NCBI GenBank assembly: GCA_002841335.1
Contig: PHEY01000012.1
Span: 1-51,624, forward strand
Direction of reading: 5' to 3'
DNA length: 51,624 bases
From: Actinobacteria bacterium HGW-Actinobacteria-2
Lineage (GTDB): Bacteria > Actinomycetota > Actinomycetes > Propionibacteriales > Propionibacteriaceae
This document shows, piece by piece, positions 7,956-19,559 of this stretch; the stretch's first letter is position 1, and every line of letters starts with the position of its first letter. The position numbers and the translations under genes were made by a program. The notes below the pieces were generated by a model that saw only the letters and a program-made list of their open reading frames with translations, had not been told where the DNA came from and made no database searches.

Positions 7956-8306
7956 ATGGTCTGGGTGCTGGTGGGGGTGACAGCCGCCGTGCTGAGCGTC
8001 CTTGCCGCCATGGGTGTCGGGCTTGTCGATGAATTGCGGCGCCCGCCGTCCAATGTTCGACGGATGGGTACGGGCTTGGCCTTGGTCGCCGGTTTCGCCG
8101 GTATCTGGCTGCTGGTCACCCCGATCACCGCAGCTGATGGCGTCGGCTGTGCGGCGCCGGTGCTGGTGCTCGCCGAGTACGGCACACCACCGGTGTTGGT
8201 GGCCGATGGCTGCTCGGATCCGATGCGGCTCAATGCCGTGTTCGGCCTGGTTTGCGCGGGGCTGTCACCGGTGGCGGTGCTCGCCACGCGCAGCCGCCGC
8301 GACTGA
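7956..8306 (+). CDS. Small membrane protein, unknown function
   Basis: The 116-residue protein has hydrophobic segments near residues 1-20 (VWVLVGVTAAVLSVLAAMGVG), 36-52 and 95-110, with a Cys-containing loop of about 40 residues between the last two (GVGCAAPVLVLAEYG...DGCSD). The ATG at 7956 is preferred because GGGGAGGA lies 5-6 nt upstream; the frame is open further 5' but codes nothing recognisable. It is divergent from the aminoacyl-carrier operon. I do not recognise a family. Confidence 0.65.
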   Translation: MVWVLVGVTAAVLSVLAAMGVGLVDELRRPPSNVRRMGTGLALVAGFAGIWLLVTPITAADGVGCAAPVLVLAEYGTPPVLVADGCSDPMRLNAVFGLVCAGLSPVAVLATRSRRD

Positions 8307-8469
8307 CGCTCCACCTCTCGCCCCCGACGAACCGACGCGATCGGTGGTGTGGCCCGCCGCCGTCCAGCCTGCGAAAACCGCTGTATCGGTCGGTGGGTAG
8401 CCCGCCGTAGAAACCCACCCGCCGCGGCGGTGGTGTGTCAAGATGGCTCGGGCTACGCGAAGGAGTGAC

Positions 8470-10164
<1,695 letters not shown>

Positions 10165-10180
10165 GGCGCGGCAGCCACTC

Positions 10181-10729
10181 CTAGGTGACGAAGTCGGCGA
10201 CGATTCCGTCAGTGAACTCGGGTGTGACGCTCGCAACGCACTCCTGGTAGCCGGCCAGGACCCACTTGTCGATCTGCCACTGTGAGGTGGCGACGTCGTA
10301 ACAGTTGTCGACGTCGCCGTAGGCAGAGATCGCTTGGGCGGTGGCCACGCCGTTGACCACCGAGAACACCAGGCTGTCAGCGTCGTCAGCGCTGCCGTCG
10401 ACCCAGTACTTGCCCGGCTTTTCGCCGGCGAAGGACGGTGGCAGGGCGGCGACGAGCTTGCCGTTGCGCCAGGTGTAGACCTTCCACTCGGGGTCTTCGC
10501 CTTCGACGACGTAGGCCAACTCGGTTCCCGGGACGCCGTCGAAGTGGGCTGCGCCCAGGAGCGGGTTGCCGTTCACGGTGTAGATGGTCTTGGACAACTT
10601 CTTGCCCGTGGCGGTGACGATTTTGGTCACGTAGTGGGTGGAGTCGGCGCTGTAGTAGGTGAAGCGATCCAGCGCGCCGTCACCGTCGAGGTCGGAGCGG
10701 AACTGGCAGGGCGAATCGAAACGATGTTC
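10181..10729 (-). pseudogene. Truncated DxDGDG-repeat protein (second module only)
   Basis: The frame is open from 10729 to the stop at 10181 and matches the second module of the neighbouring 394-residue paralogue: SDLDGDGALDRF, TKIVTATGKK, FDGVPGTELAY, YTWRNGKLV. It lacks a signal peptide and first module. No ATG, GTG or TTG lies ahead of the DLDGDG loop; the first possible start (GTG 10630) is already past it, and an in-frame TGA stands at 10732-10730. It is best read as a remnant left by deletion or unequal recombination in the tandem array. Confidence 0.7.
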
Positions 10730-10795
10730 TCACCAGCTGCAGCGGATAGTTCTCCCCACCTGCCTCACCGGAGCGGTCGGCCGGTGGAGGCCCTC

Positions 10796-10848
10796 ACGCA
10801 GACGCGGCCCGAACACCCCGCTGAGGGGTGCGCGGGCCGCGTCTGCGT
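10796..10848 (-). terminator. Terminator-like hairpin after the DxDGDG-repeat gene
   Basis: A perfect 16-bp stem (10796-10811 with 10833-10848) encloses an inner CACCCC/GGGGTG hairpin. It begins 3 nt beyond the stop codon of the minus-strand gene ending at 10852. No clear T-tract follows. Confidence 0.75.
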
Positions 10849-10851
10849 TGC

Positions 10852-12036
10852 TCAGAGTTGGGTGACGTCCACGCCGCAGAAGCTGCGGCACAACGTGCCG
10901 ACTTCCGACTCAGTGACGGTCGTGGTCCAGGTGTTCTGCCTGACCCAAGCGCCGGAGATCCACAGGTAGCGCCACCAGGTGACGGTGATGGGGTCGCCTC
11001 CGGTGCTCTTGCTGTTCGTGATCACCTGCCATTGGCCATTGACCAGGGCGAGGTCGTAGCCCTCATTGAACTGCTCGGGCGAGCGCAGCCAGGTGGGATT
11101 GCCCTCCGGTGAGGGTGAGACGACCAACTTGCCCTTGCGAACCGTCAGGACCTTCCAGCTGTACCCGTCGCCGTCGATGTAGGCGAGCTCAGAGCCGGGC
11201 ACTCCATCGATCCCTGCGATCAGCGGGGCATCGCCGAAGTCCTGGTTGTGGATGGTCCGGGTGATGACCTTGCCCTTGGCGGTGACGATCTTGGTCTGCG
11301 TCCGTTCGCCGGCCAGCAAGCGGTAGGAAACGGTGTCGAGCTTGCCGTCGCCGTCCATGTCGACCTTGGCCTGGTTCAACAGGATCGACGGGGCCTGAAG
11401 GTCGGTGTAGTAGTCCGTCTTTGAGGCCGACAGCTTCACCGAACGAGTCGAAACCTTGACCCACTTCCCACCTCGCCACACCGAACGGACGATCTTGGCC
11501 CGAAGGCCGCTGCTCGTGCCGGCCAGGGCGAGCTTTGCGACATCGACATAGGCTCGACCGTGGGAGGTAAGGAATCGGATCGCTTGGGCGCTGCCGGTCC
11601 ACCAACCCGCGCGTGTCGAAGGCGAGGCCGGGGCCGCTTCGGCGACCAGGGCACCCTTGCGCCAGGTGTAGACCGCGAAGCCGCCGGAAGCGTCAGGCGT
11701 TGAGGTCCGCACGATGAGTTCGGCGCCCTTGACGCCGTCCAGCCTGGCCGCTCCACCCCAGACCGAGCGGGACTCGAGCGGGTCGGTTGAGCCGAAAGTG
11801 ACCGCAGCGGTGGACTTCGCGGTGACCACCTTGAGTTCGTACTGGGTGCCGCCGAGGGCGGTGACGGTGACGGTGTCGGCCTTGCCGTCTCCGTTGACAT
11901 CGACCCGGACGGTCCGCAGGACTGTCGGGGTCGCCGGTTCGGCGGGTTGAACCGGGCTCGCCTGAGCGGGTGTGCTGATCGCTCCGCAGGTCAACGCCAG
12001 GGCAGCTGTGGTTGTGCCGACCACAATCCTTCTCAT
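10852..12036 (-). CDS. Secreted two-module DxDGDG (VCBS/FG-GAP-like) protein
   Basis: The 394-residue protein has a signal peptide (MRRIVVGTTTAALALTCGA, cleavage near AQA) and two related modules. Module 1 (about 35-200) starts VDVNGDGKADTV; module 2 (about 225-394) starts VDMDGDGKLDTV. Both Asp-rich loops resemble Ca-binding EF-hand-like or FG-GAP loops. Each module contains a GVKGAEL/GVPGSEL stretch and a TWRKG/TVRKG strand, as in beta-propeller-type repeats. It ends with a Cys pair, LCRSFCGVDV. The start at 12036 follows AAGGGG. Function unknown; extracellular Ca-dependent binding is inference. It sits in a tandem array with three relatives. Confidence 0.8.
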   Translation of the reverse strand: MRRIVVGTTTAALALTCGAISTPAQASPVQPAEPATPTVLRTVRVDVNGDGKADTVTVTALGGTQYELKVVTAKSTAAVTFGSTDPLESRSVWGGAARLDGVKGAELIVRTSTPDASGGFAVYTWRKGALVAEAAPASPSTRAGWWTGSAQAIRFLTSHGRAYVDVAKLALAGTSSGLRAKIVRSVWRGGKWVKVSTRSVKLSASKTDYYTDLQAPSILLNQAKVDMDGDGKLDTVSYRLLAGERTQTKIVTAKGKVITRTIHNQDFGDAPLIAGIDGVPGSELAYIDGDGYSWKVLTVRKGKLVVSPSPEGNPTWLRSPEQFNEGYDLALVNGQWQVITNSKSTGGDPITVTWWRYLWISGAWVRQNTWTTTVTESEVGTLCRSFCGVDVTQL

Positions 12037-12123
12037 CGTGTCCCCTTGCATAGTGAATTGTGTTCTCCGGGCCTCAGGCTAGCCAGCCACCCCAAGGCTG
12101 TCCACGTCCGCGGGCGCATTCGA

Positions 12124-12153
12124 TGGCGCACTGGGAACCGTCCCCGTGCGCCA
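12124..12153. repeat. Inverted repeat containing GGGAACCGTCCCC
   Basis: Perfect 8-nt arms TGGCGCAC (12124-12131) and GTGCGCCA (12146-12153) flank a loop containing GGGAACCGTCCCC. The same core occurs as a larger inverted pair at 45867-45936. It is intergenic, between two minus-strand paralogues. It resembles REP-type sequences. Confidence 0.6.
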
Positions 12154-12173
12154 CCGAACGATGACCGGAGTGA

Positions 12174-12812
12174 CTAGGTGGTGATCGGTCCGCAGTTGAA
12201 GCCGATGTAGGCGTCCGCCTTCGCGGTGCTCAGCTTCACCTTGCGGGTGCTGATCTTCACCCAATGCCCACCTGACCAGACCGAACGGATGATTTTTCCC
12301 GACCACACCGTGCTGGAAGCGTTGGCGATCAGGTTGGACACGTCGATGTAGCGCCTGCCCTTGGAGGTGAAGCACTTGTAGCCCTGAGCTCCCAGATACC
12401 AGCCCTTCACCAGCGGTGCGACCGGAGCCTTCTCTTTCACCAGAGCGTTGGCGCGCCAGGTGTACACGCTGAAGCCGACGCCATCGCCGCCCCAGTTGTA
12501 GACCATCAACTCCGCACCCTTGACCTTGTCGAGCGCCACTGCGCCGAACCACGGGCTGGGCTCGCCCCAGTCGGCCGGGAAGCTGGAGGTGAAGAACACT
12601 CCCGAAACCCGAGTGGCGGTGGTCACCTGCAGCAGGTACTTGGTCTCGGTGTACTTGATCACTTCGACGGTGTCGGCGACTCCATCTCCATCGACGTCGA
12701 CCGAAACCGTGTTGAGAACCGTGGTAATCGGGATCGCATGCGCGGGTGGCGAGCTGAAGCCGAGAATGACGGCAGCGCTGCAGGCAATGGCGGCAAGACG
12801 ACGAAGAAACAT
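12174..12812 (-). CDS. Secreted single-module DxDGDG protein (first module type)
   Basis: The 212-residue protein has a signal peptide (MFLRRLAAIACSAAVILGF, cleavage after AHA) and one module starting VSVDVDGDGVADTV. It closely parallels the first half of the 394-residue neighbour, including KIIRSVWSGGHWVKISTRKVKLS, and stops where that protein's second module would begin. The ATG at 12812 has AAAGGAG upstream. Role unknown; it belongs to the same array and was probably produced by module loss or duplication. Confidence 0.78.
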   Translation of the reverse strand: MFLRRLAAIACSAAVILGFSSPPAHAIPITTVLNTVSVDVDGDGVADTVEVIKYTETKYLLQVTTATRVSGVFFTSSFPADWGEPSPWFGAVALDKVKGAELMVYNWGGDGVGFSVYTWRANALVKEKAPVAPLVKGWYLGAQGYKCFTSKGRRYIDVSNLIANASSTVWSGKIIRSVWSGGHWVKISTRKVKLSTAKADAYIGFNCGPITT

Positions 12813-12934
12813 GCCAACTCCTTTGCTGGACGGGCGCCGGGCGGCGTCCGACACAGCCATCCTCGCGCTCGCGGCGGCCGGAGGGAACCCGATCAACGGG
12901 CTTTTACCCAGCCCAGCTCAGGGATGCGGTCGGC

Positions 12935-13588
12935 TCACTTGCGGGTGAGCGGCACCATCGTCACGCCGCAGAAGGTGGCACACAACGACGCCTCTTGCTC
13001 GGTGCTGAGAATCTCGGTCCAGGTGCGTTGCGCAGCCCACGCCCCAGACACCCAGGCGTATTCGACGAAGGTCACCTCGCCGGCGGACTCACCGCCCGTC
13101 TCGGAGGTGAAAAGCTTGAGCGTGCCGTCCTTCACCGAGAATGCGTAGCCGGTGTTCTCGCCGAACTCGTCACCGGTGATCCAGTTCGGCTTCCCCTTCG
13201 GCGAGGGTACCGCCACCAGACCGCCGTCGCGCCAGGTGAGCACCCGGTAGCTCAGACCCTCCTCGGGTCCGCTGTAGATCACCTCTGCGCCCGGAACCGG
13301 ATCGAGCGGAGCCAGCCCGGCAAACTCCGGATCGTCAGGTCCACCAGCGCTGTCGAAGACGTGCCGAGCGGTGCCACTGGCGGTGACCACAGTGAGTTCC
13401 CATTTGCCCTTCACCTTCCGCTGAGTGAGGGAGTCGGCGACGCCGTCGCCATCGATGTCGAACGGGACGTCGGGCTTCGATGGGGTCGAGGCTCCCGTCG
13501 ATGGACTGGACGGCGCGGCTGCCGGGGCGGCTGCGCAACCGGTGACTACCAGCGAGAGCAGCAACAGGCCGATCGGACGTGAGCGCAT
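12935..13588 (-). CDS. Lipoprotein with one DxDGDG module (second module type)
   Basis: The 217-residue protein starts MRSRPIGLLLLSLVVTGC, a lipoprotein signal with lipobox VTGC, followed by a Ser/Pro/Ala linker. The single module begins FDIDGDGVADSL, and it ends in a Cys pair (LCATFCGVTMVPL) matching the end of the 394-residue neighbour (LCRSFCGVDVTQL). It is therefore the membrane-anchored, second-module counterpart in the array. ATG at 13588 has GGGAG upstream. Probably exposed at the outer face of the membrane; function unknown. Confidence 0.8.
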   Translation of the reverse strand: MRSRPIGLLLLSLVVTGCAAAPAAAPSSPSTGASTPSKPDVPFDIDGDGVADSLTQRKVKGKWELTVVTASGTARHVFDSAGGPDDPEFAGLAPLDPVPGAEVIYSGPEEGLSYRVLTWRDGGLVAVPSPKGKPNWITGDEFGENTGYAFSVKDGTLKLFTSETGGESAGEVTFVEYAWVSGAWAAQRTWTEILSTEQEASLCATFCGVTMVPLTRK

Positions 13589-13657
13589 GAGGTCTCCCAT
13601 CAGGGGTGGTGCCCCCGAGGATAGCCATCCACCGAAATCAACGGTCGCAGAAAGCCA

Positions 13658-13689
13658 CCAGCCCGGCCGCCGTGTGGCAACCGGGCCGG
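13658..13689 (-). terminator. Terminator-like hairpin after citrate synthase
   Basis: Arms GCCCGG and CCGGGC, extended by CC/GG and by an inner GCC-GTGT-GGC, fold into a stem 22 nt downstream of the gltA stop on the minus strand. The stem contains small bulges and internal mismatches. Confidence 0.55.
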
Positions 13690-13710
13690 TAGTGCGTCGA
13701 AACAGTGAAC

Positions 13711-14994
<1,284 letters not shown>

Positions 14995-15664
14995 CCATGC
15001 TCCCTATCTGTCAGGCGGACGCGGCGGCGCCCAGCTCGATGGTGGACGTCACCTTACATCGCGGGTGAGGTTCCGGGGAGGGGCCAATCTCAGGGGTGGT
15101 CGAACCGTTAATTGGTCTATCAAAGTCCCTGGAGGATTGTCGGCGGTAACGACTTTGCAAGGACATTCTTCCAATATTTGTGTCGAGTGATCGACACCAT
15201 CTCGCCTAATCGGGGCCACCTTGACCGCCCGATGACCGCCTCCGGAGCGTCATTTCAGCCGGTCGGAGCTCGATTTCGGAGATGTCGTTTCTTCCAGCAG
15301 GGCGACCAGCCTCGCCACGGACTCCTCCTGGGCATCGCCTGGCCCGGTCCGTGCTCCGTCGTCGGCTCGGGCGCCGAGCCTTCACGATCCCCTATCGAGT
15401 CAGATGATCGCCCCATTGCCATACAGAGAATTGCTCAGCCCTGGGCCATATCGGATGTCGGGCCGGCATCGGTTTGTTCACAGGAGAGTGGGGCAAGCAC
15501 GGGCGCCCTGCCGGTTTCCTCAAGACCAGCGCCTGTTCCCTGCAGGCGCTACGCCAGGAGAGCCCGCCCGCCAGCGGTCCCTGGCGGGGGTCGCCTTCGG
15601 AGGTGCAGTCGTGGGATTGCTGCCGAGGGTGGCCCCGCCCATATCGACCCCATAGGCTCGGACC
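14995..15664. other. 670-bp gltA-fur intergenic region with hairpins
   Basis: No convincing gene is visible. The part near 15105-15185 is AT-richer and may hold promoters. Three perfect inverted repeats are seen: GTGTCGA/TCGACAC (15180-15197), GCGCCTG/CAGGCGC (15529-15549) and CCCGCCAG/CTGGCGGG (15567-15588). The last two stand in tandem about 80-135 nt ahead of the Fur-family start and could form a structured leader. No known riboswitch class was recognised. Confidence 0.5.
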
Positions 15665-16171
15665 GTGAACGACGGCACCGTACTGATGGACTCCGTGGCG
15701 GCATTGCTACGGTCCAAGGGCGAGCGCATGACCGCACCGCGGCGCGCGGTCCTGACGGCGTTGTCGAATGCCACCGGGCACTTGTCGATGGAAGAAGTCG
15801 TCACCGCCGTCGCGGAGTCGGCGCCGTCGGTCCATCGAGCCAGCGTGTACCGAACCTTGGTGGCCCTCAGTGATCTGGGAGTCGTGCAACACGTCCACCT
15901 CGGGCACGGCGCGACGGCCTACCACCTCACCGGTGCCGAAGGTCCCCATCTGCACGCACAGTGCCGCCGTTGCGGCGCGATCCAGGACCTGCCCAACGAT
16001 CTGCTCAGCGAGGTGGCCCGAAGGATGGGTGCAGCTCACGGCTTCGAGTTGGACGCCACGCACGTGGCGCTCTCCGGGCTCTGCGCGGAGTGTGCTGCCA
16101 TCGATGGCGATGACCACATTGTCGATGAACTGCCGACCGATCACCGCCACGGCCATCATCACTCGCACTGA
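15665..16171 (+). CDS. Fur-family metal-responsive regulator
   Basis: The 168-residue protein has the Fur winged helix (SVHRASVYRTLVALSDLGVVQHV) and a dimerisation domain with two structural CxxC pairs (CRRC and CAEC), plus the metal-site pattern GPHLHAQCRRCG. It could be Fur, Zur or a related sensor; family members of this length with two CxxC pairs are often Zur. The C-terminus is unusually His-rich (DHRHGHHHSH), which may bind Zn or Ni. The start is GTG at 15665. No target operator was recognised in the window. Confidence 0.9.
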   Translation: MNDGTVLMDSVAALLRSKGERMTAPRRAVLTALSNATGHLSMEEVVTAVAESAPSVHRASVYRTLVALSDLGVVQHVHLGHGATAYHLTGAEGPHLHAQCRRCGAIQDLPNDLLSEVARRMGAAHGFELDATHVALSGLCAECAAIDGDDHIVDELPTDHRHGHHHSH

Positions 16172-16200
16172 TCTGCCCGCACGGGAGCAGTCAGCGGACC

Positions 16201-17448
16201 TCAGGCGTTGACGCCGACGGCGGCGCGAGCGTCCGCCAAAGCCTCCACGAAGGCGTCCAGAGCCTGGTCGAGCTCGCCCTTGGTGATGATCAGCGGCGGG
16301 GCCAACCGCACGGTCTGCCCGTGGGTGTCCTTGGCGATCACACCCTTGGTCAGCAGGCGCTCACACAGGTCACGTCCGCTGCCCAGCGCCGGATCGATAT
16401 CGACCCCCGCCCACAACCCGACTCCGCGGACCGCGGTCACCCCGTGCCCGATCAGCTCCGCGAGCCGGGCGTGCAGATGGGCGCCGAGTTCGCGGGAATG
16501 AGCCTGCGGCTCGCCGGTCTGCAGCAGCCGGACGACGGCCAAACCGACCGCGGCCGCGAGCGGATTGCCGCCGAACGTCGAGCCGTGCTGGCCCGGACGC
16601 AAGGTGCCGAGCACGTCGGCATTGCCGACCACGGCCGACACCGGCACGATCGCGCCACCGAGAGCCTTGCCGAGAAGGTACAGGTCAGGAACCACCCCGG
16701 CCTGCTCACAGTAGAAAGTGGTGCCGGTGCGGCCCAGCCCGGACTGGATCTCGTCGGCGATCATCAGCACCCCGCGGGCAGCGGTCAGCTCGCGCACCCC
16801 GGCCAGGTAGCCCGGCGGCGGCACGATCACACCCGCCTCGCCCTGCACCGGTTCGACCAGGACCGCGACGGTGTGATCATCGATGGCCGCGGCGAGGGCG
16901 TCCAGATCGCCGTAGGGCACGGGGACGAAGCCTGGGGTGAAGGGGCCGTAACTGGTGGTGGCGACCTCGTCGTTGCTGAAGGAGATGACGCTGATCGTCC
17001 GGCCGTGGAAGTTGCCCTCCATCACGATGATCCGGGCCTGATCCTCGGGCACACCCTTGACCTCATAGCCCCACTTGCGGGCCAGCTTCAGCGCCGACTC
17101 GACGGCCTCGACGCCGGTGTTCATCGGCAGCACCATCTCCTTGCCGCACAACTCGGCCAGCGCCTGGATGAACGGACCGTAGGTGTTGGAGTAGACCGCG
17201 CGGGAGGTGATCGCCAGGTGTTGGAGCTGCTCGGTGGCCACGGCCACCAACTCCGGGTTGGAGTGCCCGAAGTTCACCGCGGAGTAGGCCGAAAGGAAGT
17301 CCAGGTAGCGGTTGCCGTCGATGTCGGTGAGCCACGCCCCAGCACCACTGGCGATCACGACCGGCAACGGATGGTAGTTGTGCGATCCGTAGGTCTCGAT
17401 CTGCTCGATCGCCCGCTGTTGGGTCGGGCTCTGTACCGGATCAACCAT
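16201..17448 (-). CDS. rocD: Ornithine aminotransferase (ornithine-oxo-acid transaminase)
   Basis: The 415-residue class III PLP aminotransferase transfers the delta-amino group of ornithine to 2-oxoglutarate, giving glutamate semialdehyde. PLP Lys is K261 (LLGKALGG) and the PLP-binding Asp is D232 (ADEIQSG). OAT signatures are YSNTYGPF and MNTGVEAVESALKLARKWGY. ATG at 17448 follows AAGGAG; the open frame to 17820 upstream is not coding. It links arginine/ornithine catabolism to proline and glutamate. No arginase gene is in the window. Confidence 0.93.
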   Translation of the reverse strand: MVDPVQSPTQQRAIEQIETYGSHNYHPLPVVIASGAGAWLTDIDGNRYLDFLSAYSAVNFGHSNPELVAVATEQLQHLAITSRAVYSNTYGPFIQALAELCGKEMVLPMNTGVEAVESALKLARKWGYEVKGVPEDQARIIVMEGNFHGRTISVISFSNDEVATTSYGPFTPGFVPVPYGDLDALAAAIDDHTVAVLVEPVQGEAGVIVPPPGYLAGVRELTAARGVLMIADEIQSGLGRTGTTFYCEQAGVVPDLYLLGKALGGAIVPVSAVVGNADVLGTLRPGQHGSTFGGNPLAAAVGLAVVRLLQTGEPQAHSRELGAHLHARLAELIGHGVTAVRGVGLWAGVDIDPALGSGRDLCERLLTKGVIAKDTHGQTVRLAPPLIITKGELDQALDAFVEALADARAAVGVNA

Positions 17449-17546
17449 GGTCCACTCCTTTTGACCAGAAGATGCTACCTGCCCCGATGCGGTCGAAGGG
17501 CCCGCTGGGGGAGCTTGTCGGCCCAGGGTGACGCTACAGTGCCGAC

Positions 17547-18002
17547 ATGGATCAATCGGCTGCCATCGTGATCGGGTACGACGGCTCTGCGGCTGCCCGG
17601 CTGGCGCTGCGGCGCGGACTGGAGTTGGCCGCGCTGTACAACGCACCTGCCCGCGTCCTCCGAGCGTGGACCACCGGGACCGCGCCACGGCCGAAGACCT
17701 GGGAACCGGGCTACGTGCCTCCGGTGGACGACTTCGCCGCAGCAGTGATCGAACAGGTGAGCACCGACATCGCCGAGGTGATCGCGGAGTACCCCGGTGT
17801 CGAGGTGCGTATCGAGGCACCGCACGGGCCGGCCGGGCGGGAGCTGATCGAAGCCTCCGCCGAGGCGCAGTTGGTGGTCGTGGCCGACCGCGACCTACAT
17901 GGCATCAGTGAGTTGCTGCTCGGGTCGGTGAGCAAGGAAGTCGTCGAGCACAGTCACTGCGACGTGCTGGTCGTCCGTCCGCAGGGCGCCAGACGCGGCT
18001 AG
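17547..18002 (+). CDS. Universal stress protein (UspA family)
   Basis: The 151-residue single-domain Usp protein begins AAIVIGYDGSAAARLAL and ends with the ATP-binding type motif GSVSKEVVEHSHCDVLVVRP. Such cytoplasmic proteins respond to starvation or redox stress; no specific role is visible. Its end overlaps that of the convergent prepilin peptidase gene by 4 nt. Confidence 0.92.
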   Translation: MDQSAAIVIGYDGSAAARLALRRGLELAALYNAPARVLRAWTTGTAPRPKTWEPGYVPPVDDFAAAVIEQVSTDIAEVIAEYPGVEVRIEAPHGPAGRELIEASAEAQLVVVADRDLHGISELLLGSVSKEVVEHSHCDVLVVRPQGARRG

Positions 18003-18649
18003 AACGGCAGCAACGCGGGCAGGTGAGGAAACATCACCGGGCCGAGGAAGGCGCCCGCGACCGCACCGATGACCAGGTACGGCCCGAACGGTAGCGACGA
18101 TTTGCGGTCGATCACCCGGGTCGCCAGCAGCACCAGCGACACCACCGCCATCAACACCCACGCCAGCAGGAATCCCGCCACTACCTGAGGCGTCCCGAAC
18201 CAGCCCAGGAAGCCGCCGGCGACCCCGGCCAGCTTCACATCGCCGAAGCCCAAGTCGGGGGCGAAGATCGCCATCACGAAGTAGAGGACGAACATCGCCA
18301 CGGCCACCAGTGCCGCACGTCCCAGTGCCGGCCAACGGTCCTGGGTCCACGCAGCGACGCCCAGCCCGACAGCCAGGACGCCGTACAGCGGCAACACGAT
18401 CACGTCCGGGAGTCGGTACTCGCCCAGGTCGATGACGATGAGCATCGCCGAGGCCACCGCCAGCACAGTGAAAGTGACCTGCTCGGCCAGCGACCCGGAC
18501 ATCCCGGCCAGCCCGCCGAGCACGGCCGCGATCGGGACCTGAGCCCAGGTCTTGGCGATCCGGGTCTCGGTCTCGAAACGGGCGCGCATGAACGAGTTCA
18601 GCGCAGCGGCCAGTCCGCCGGCGACCAAGGCCGTCAGCAGCCAAACCAT
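17999..18649 (-). CDS. tadV: Prepilin peptidase, A24 family (TadV/CpaA-like)
   Basis: The 216-residue polytopic membrane aspartic peptidase should cleave the leader of the Flp pilin (24194-24370) and perhaps TadE. Catalytic Asp residues are D74 (VIDLGEYRLPD) and D137 (GFGD). The N-terminal methyltransferase domain of PilD is absent, as usual for CpaA/TadV. Its ATG overlaps the tadC stop (TGATG). It is last in the leftward tad operon. Confidence 0.92.
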   Translation of the reverse strand: MVWLLTALVAGGLAAALNSFMRARFETETRIAKTWAQVPIAAVLGGLAGMSGSLAEQVTFTVLAVASAMLIVIDLGEYRLPDVIVLPLYGVLAVGLGVAAWTQDRWPALGRAALVAVAMFVLYFVMAIFAPDLGFGDVKLAGVAGGFLGWFGTPQVVAGFLLAWVLMAVVSLVLLATRVIDRKSSLPFGPYLVIGAVAGAFLGPVMFPHLPALLPF

Positions 18650-19551
18650 CAGCGGAAGCTGCTGGAGAAGGAGTGGAAGGCCTGAATCGCGCCGGGTCCG
18701 ATCACGACAATGAACATGGCGGGCATGATGAACAGAATAAGTGGGAAGACCACCTTGACGGGGATCTGCATGGCACGACGTTCGGCGTCCTGACGGCGCT
18801 CCATGCGCAGCTCGTCAGCCTGAGACTGCAGCACGTCGGACAACGCGATGCCGTAGGTCTCGCCCTGGATGATCGCGCGAACGAATCGCTCCAGCTTGTC
18901 GACGCCGGTGCGCTCGGCCAGGTCCATGTACGCATCGCGACGGGTCATGCCGACCTGAATGTCCTGCAGCGTACGGACCAGCTCGCTAGCCAGCTCGCCG
19001 CGCCCGTTCTTGGCCACGCGCGCCATGGCGGCGTCGAAGCCCAAGCCCGCGTTGACCGCGATGCTCATCTGGTCGAGCGTGTCCGGCAACTGCAGGCCGA
19101 TGGCCTCCTTGCGCTTGATCCCGGTGTTGTACAGCAGGATCTCGGGCAGGAAGAACATCGCCAGCATCACCGCGGCGCCCAACAGGAAGCCGCGAAGATC
19201 ACGCATGCCCAAGATGAGTCCGAGCATCAGCACGAAGCCCGCCAGGCCGCCGACCAACTTCATGGTCAGGATCCGGTCGATCGGCCAGGTCTCCGGACGT
19301 CCGGCGGAAGCCCACAGGCGGTTGATCGTCTTCATCATCGCCGGCGGAGTCCGGCGGCGCAGGGCATCAGCGAGTTCGGAGTTGGCCACCTCGCCGACGG
19401 CCTGCAGGTCGGTGGGAGTCTCGAGGTCCCGGTTCAGGTTGGCCAGCACCTTGCGGCGTCCAGCGGGAGCACCGGAGATCAGCAGCCACCACAAGACCGC
19501 GCCGCCGACGAAGACCGCGGCGATCCCAGGAAGGTAGAGGAGGGGGTTCAT
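18649..19551 (-). CDS. tadC: Type II/IV secretion inner-membrane platform protein TadC
   Basis: The 300-residue protein has a membrane segment at the N-terminus, a pair near 100-145, and a T2SSF domain (LPDTLDQMSIAVNAGLGFDAA...ERTGVDKLERFVRAIIQGETYG), ending in a further membrane segment. It forms the pilus assembly platform together with TadB. ATG at 19551 follows TAGGAG; the longer frame upstream overlaps tadB and is not used. Confidence 0.93.
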   Translation of the reverse strand: MNPLLYLPGIAAVFVGGAVLWWLLISGAPAGRRKVLANLNRDLETPTDLQAVGEVANSELADALRRRTPPAMMKTINRLWASAGRPETWPIDRILTMKLVGGLAGFVLMLGLILGMRDLRGFLLGAAVMLAMFFLPEILLYNTGIKRKEAIGLQLPDTLDQMSIAVNAGLGFDAAMARVAKNGRGELASELVRTLQDIQVGMTRRDAYMDLAERTGVDKLERFVRAIIQGETYGIALSDVLQSQADELRMERRQDAERRAMQIPVKVVFPLILFIMPAMFIVVIGPGAIQAFHSFSSSFR

Positions 19552-19559
19552 GGCTGCTC

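Noticed and set aside
15181-15250. Possible riboswitch near the GTGTCGA/TCGACAC stem
   Set aside because: No conserved core of a known riboswitch class could be matched by eye; kept only as a hairpin-bearing region.
15112-15873. 253-codon plus-strand frame upstream of and overlapping the Fur-family gene
   Set aside because: It overlaps the real regulator in another frame and has no recognisable content; treated as intergenic.
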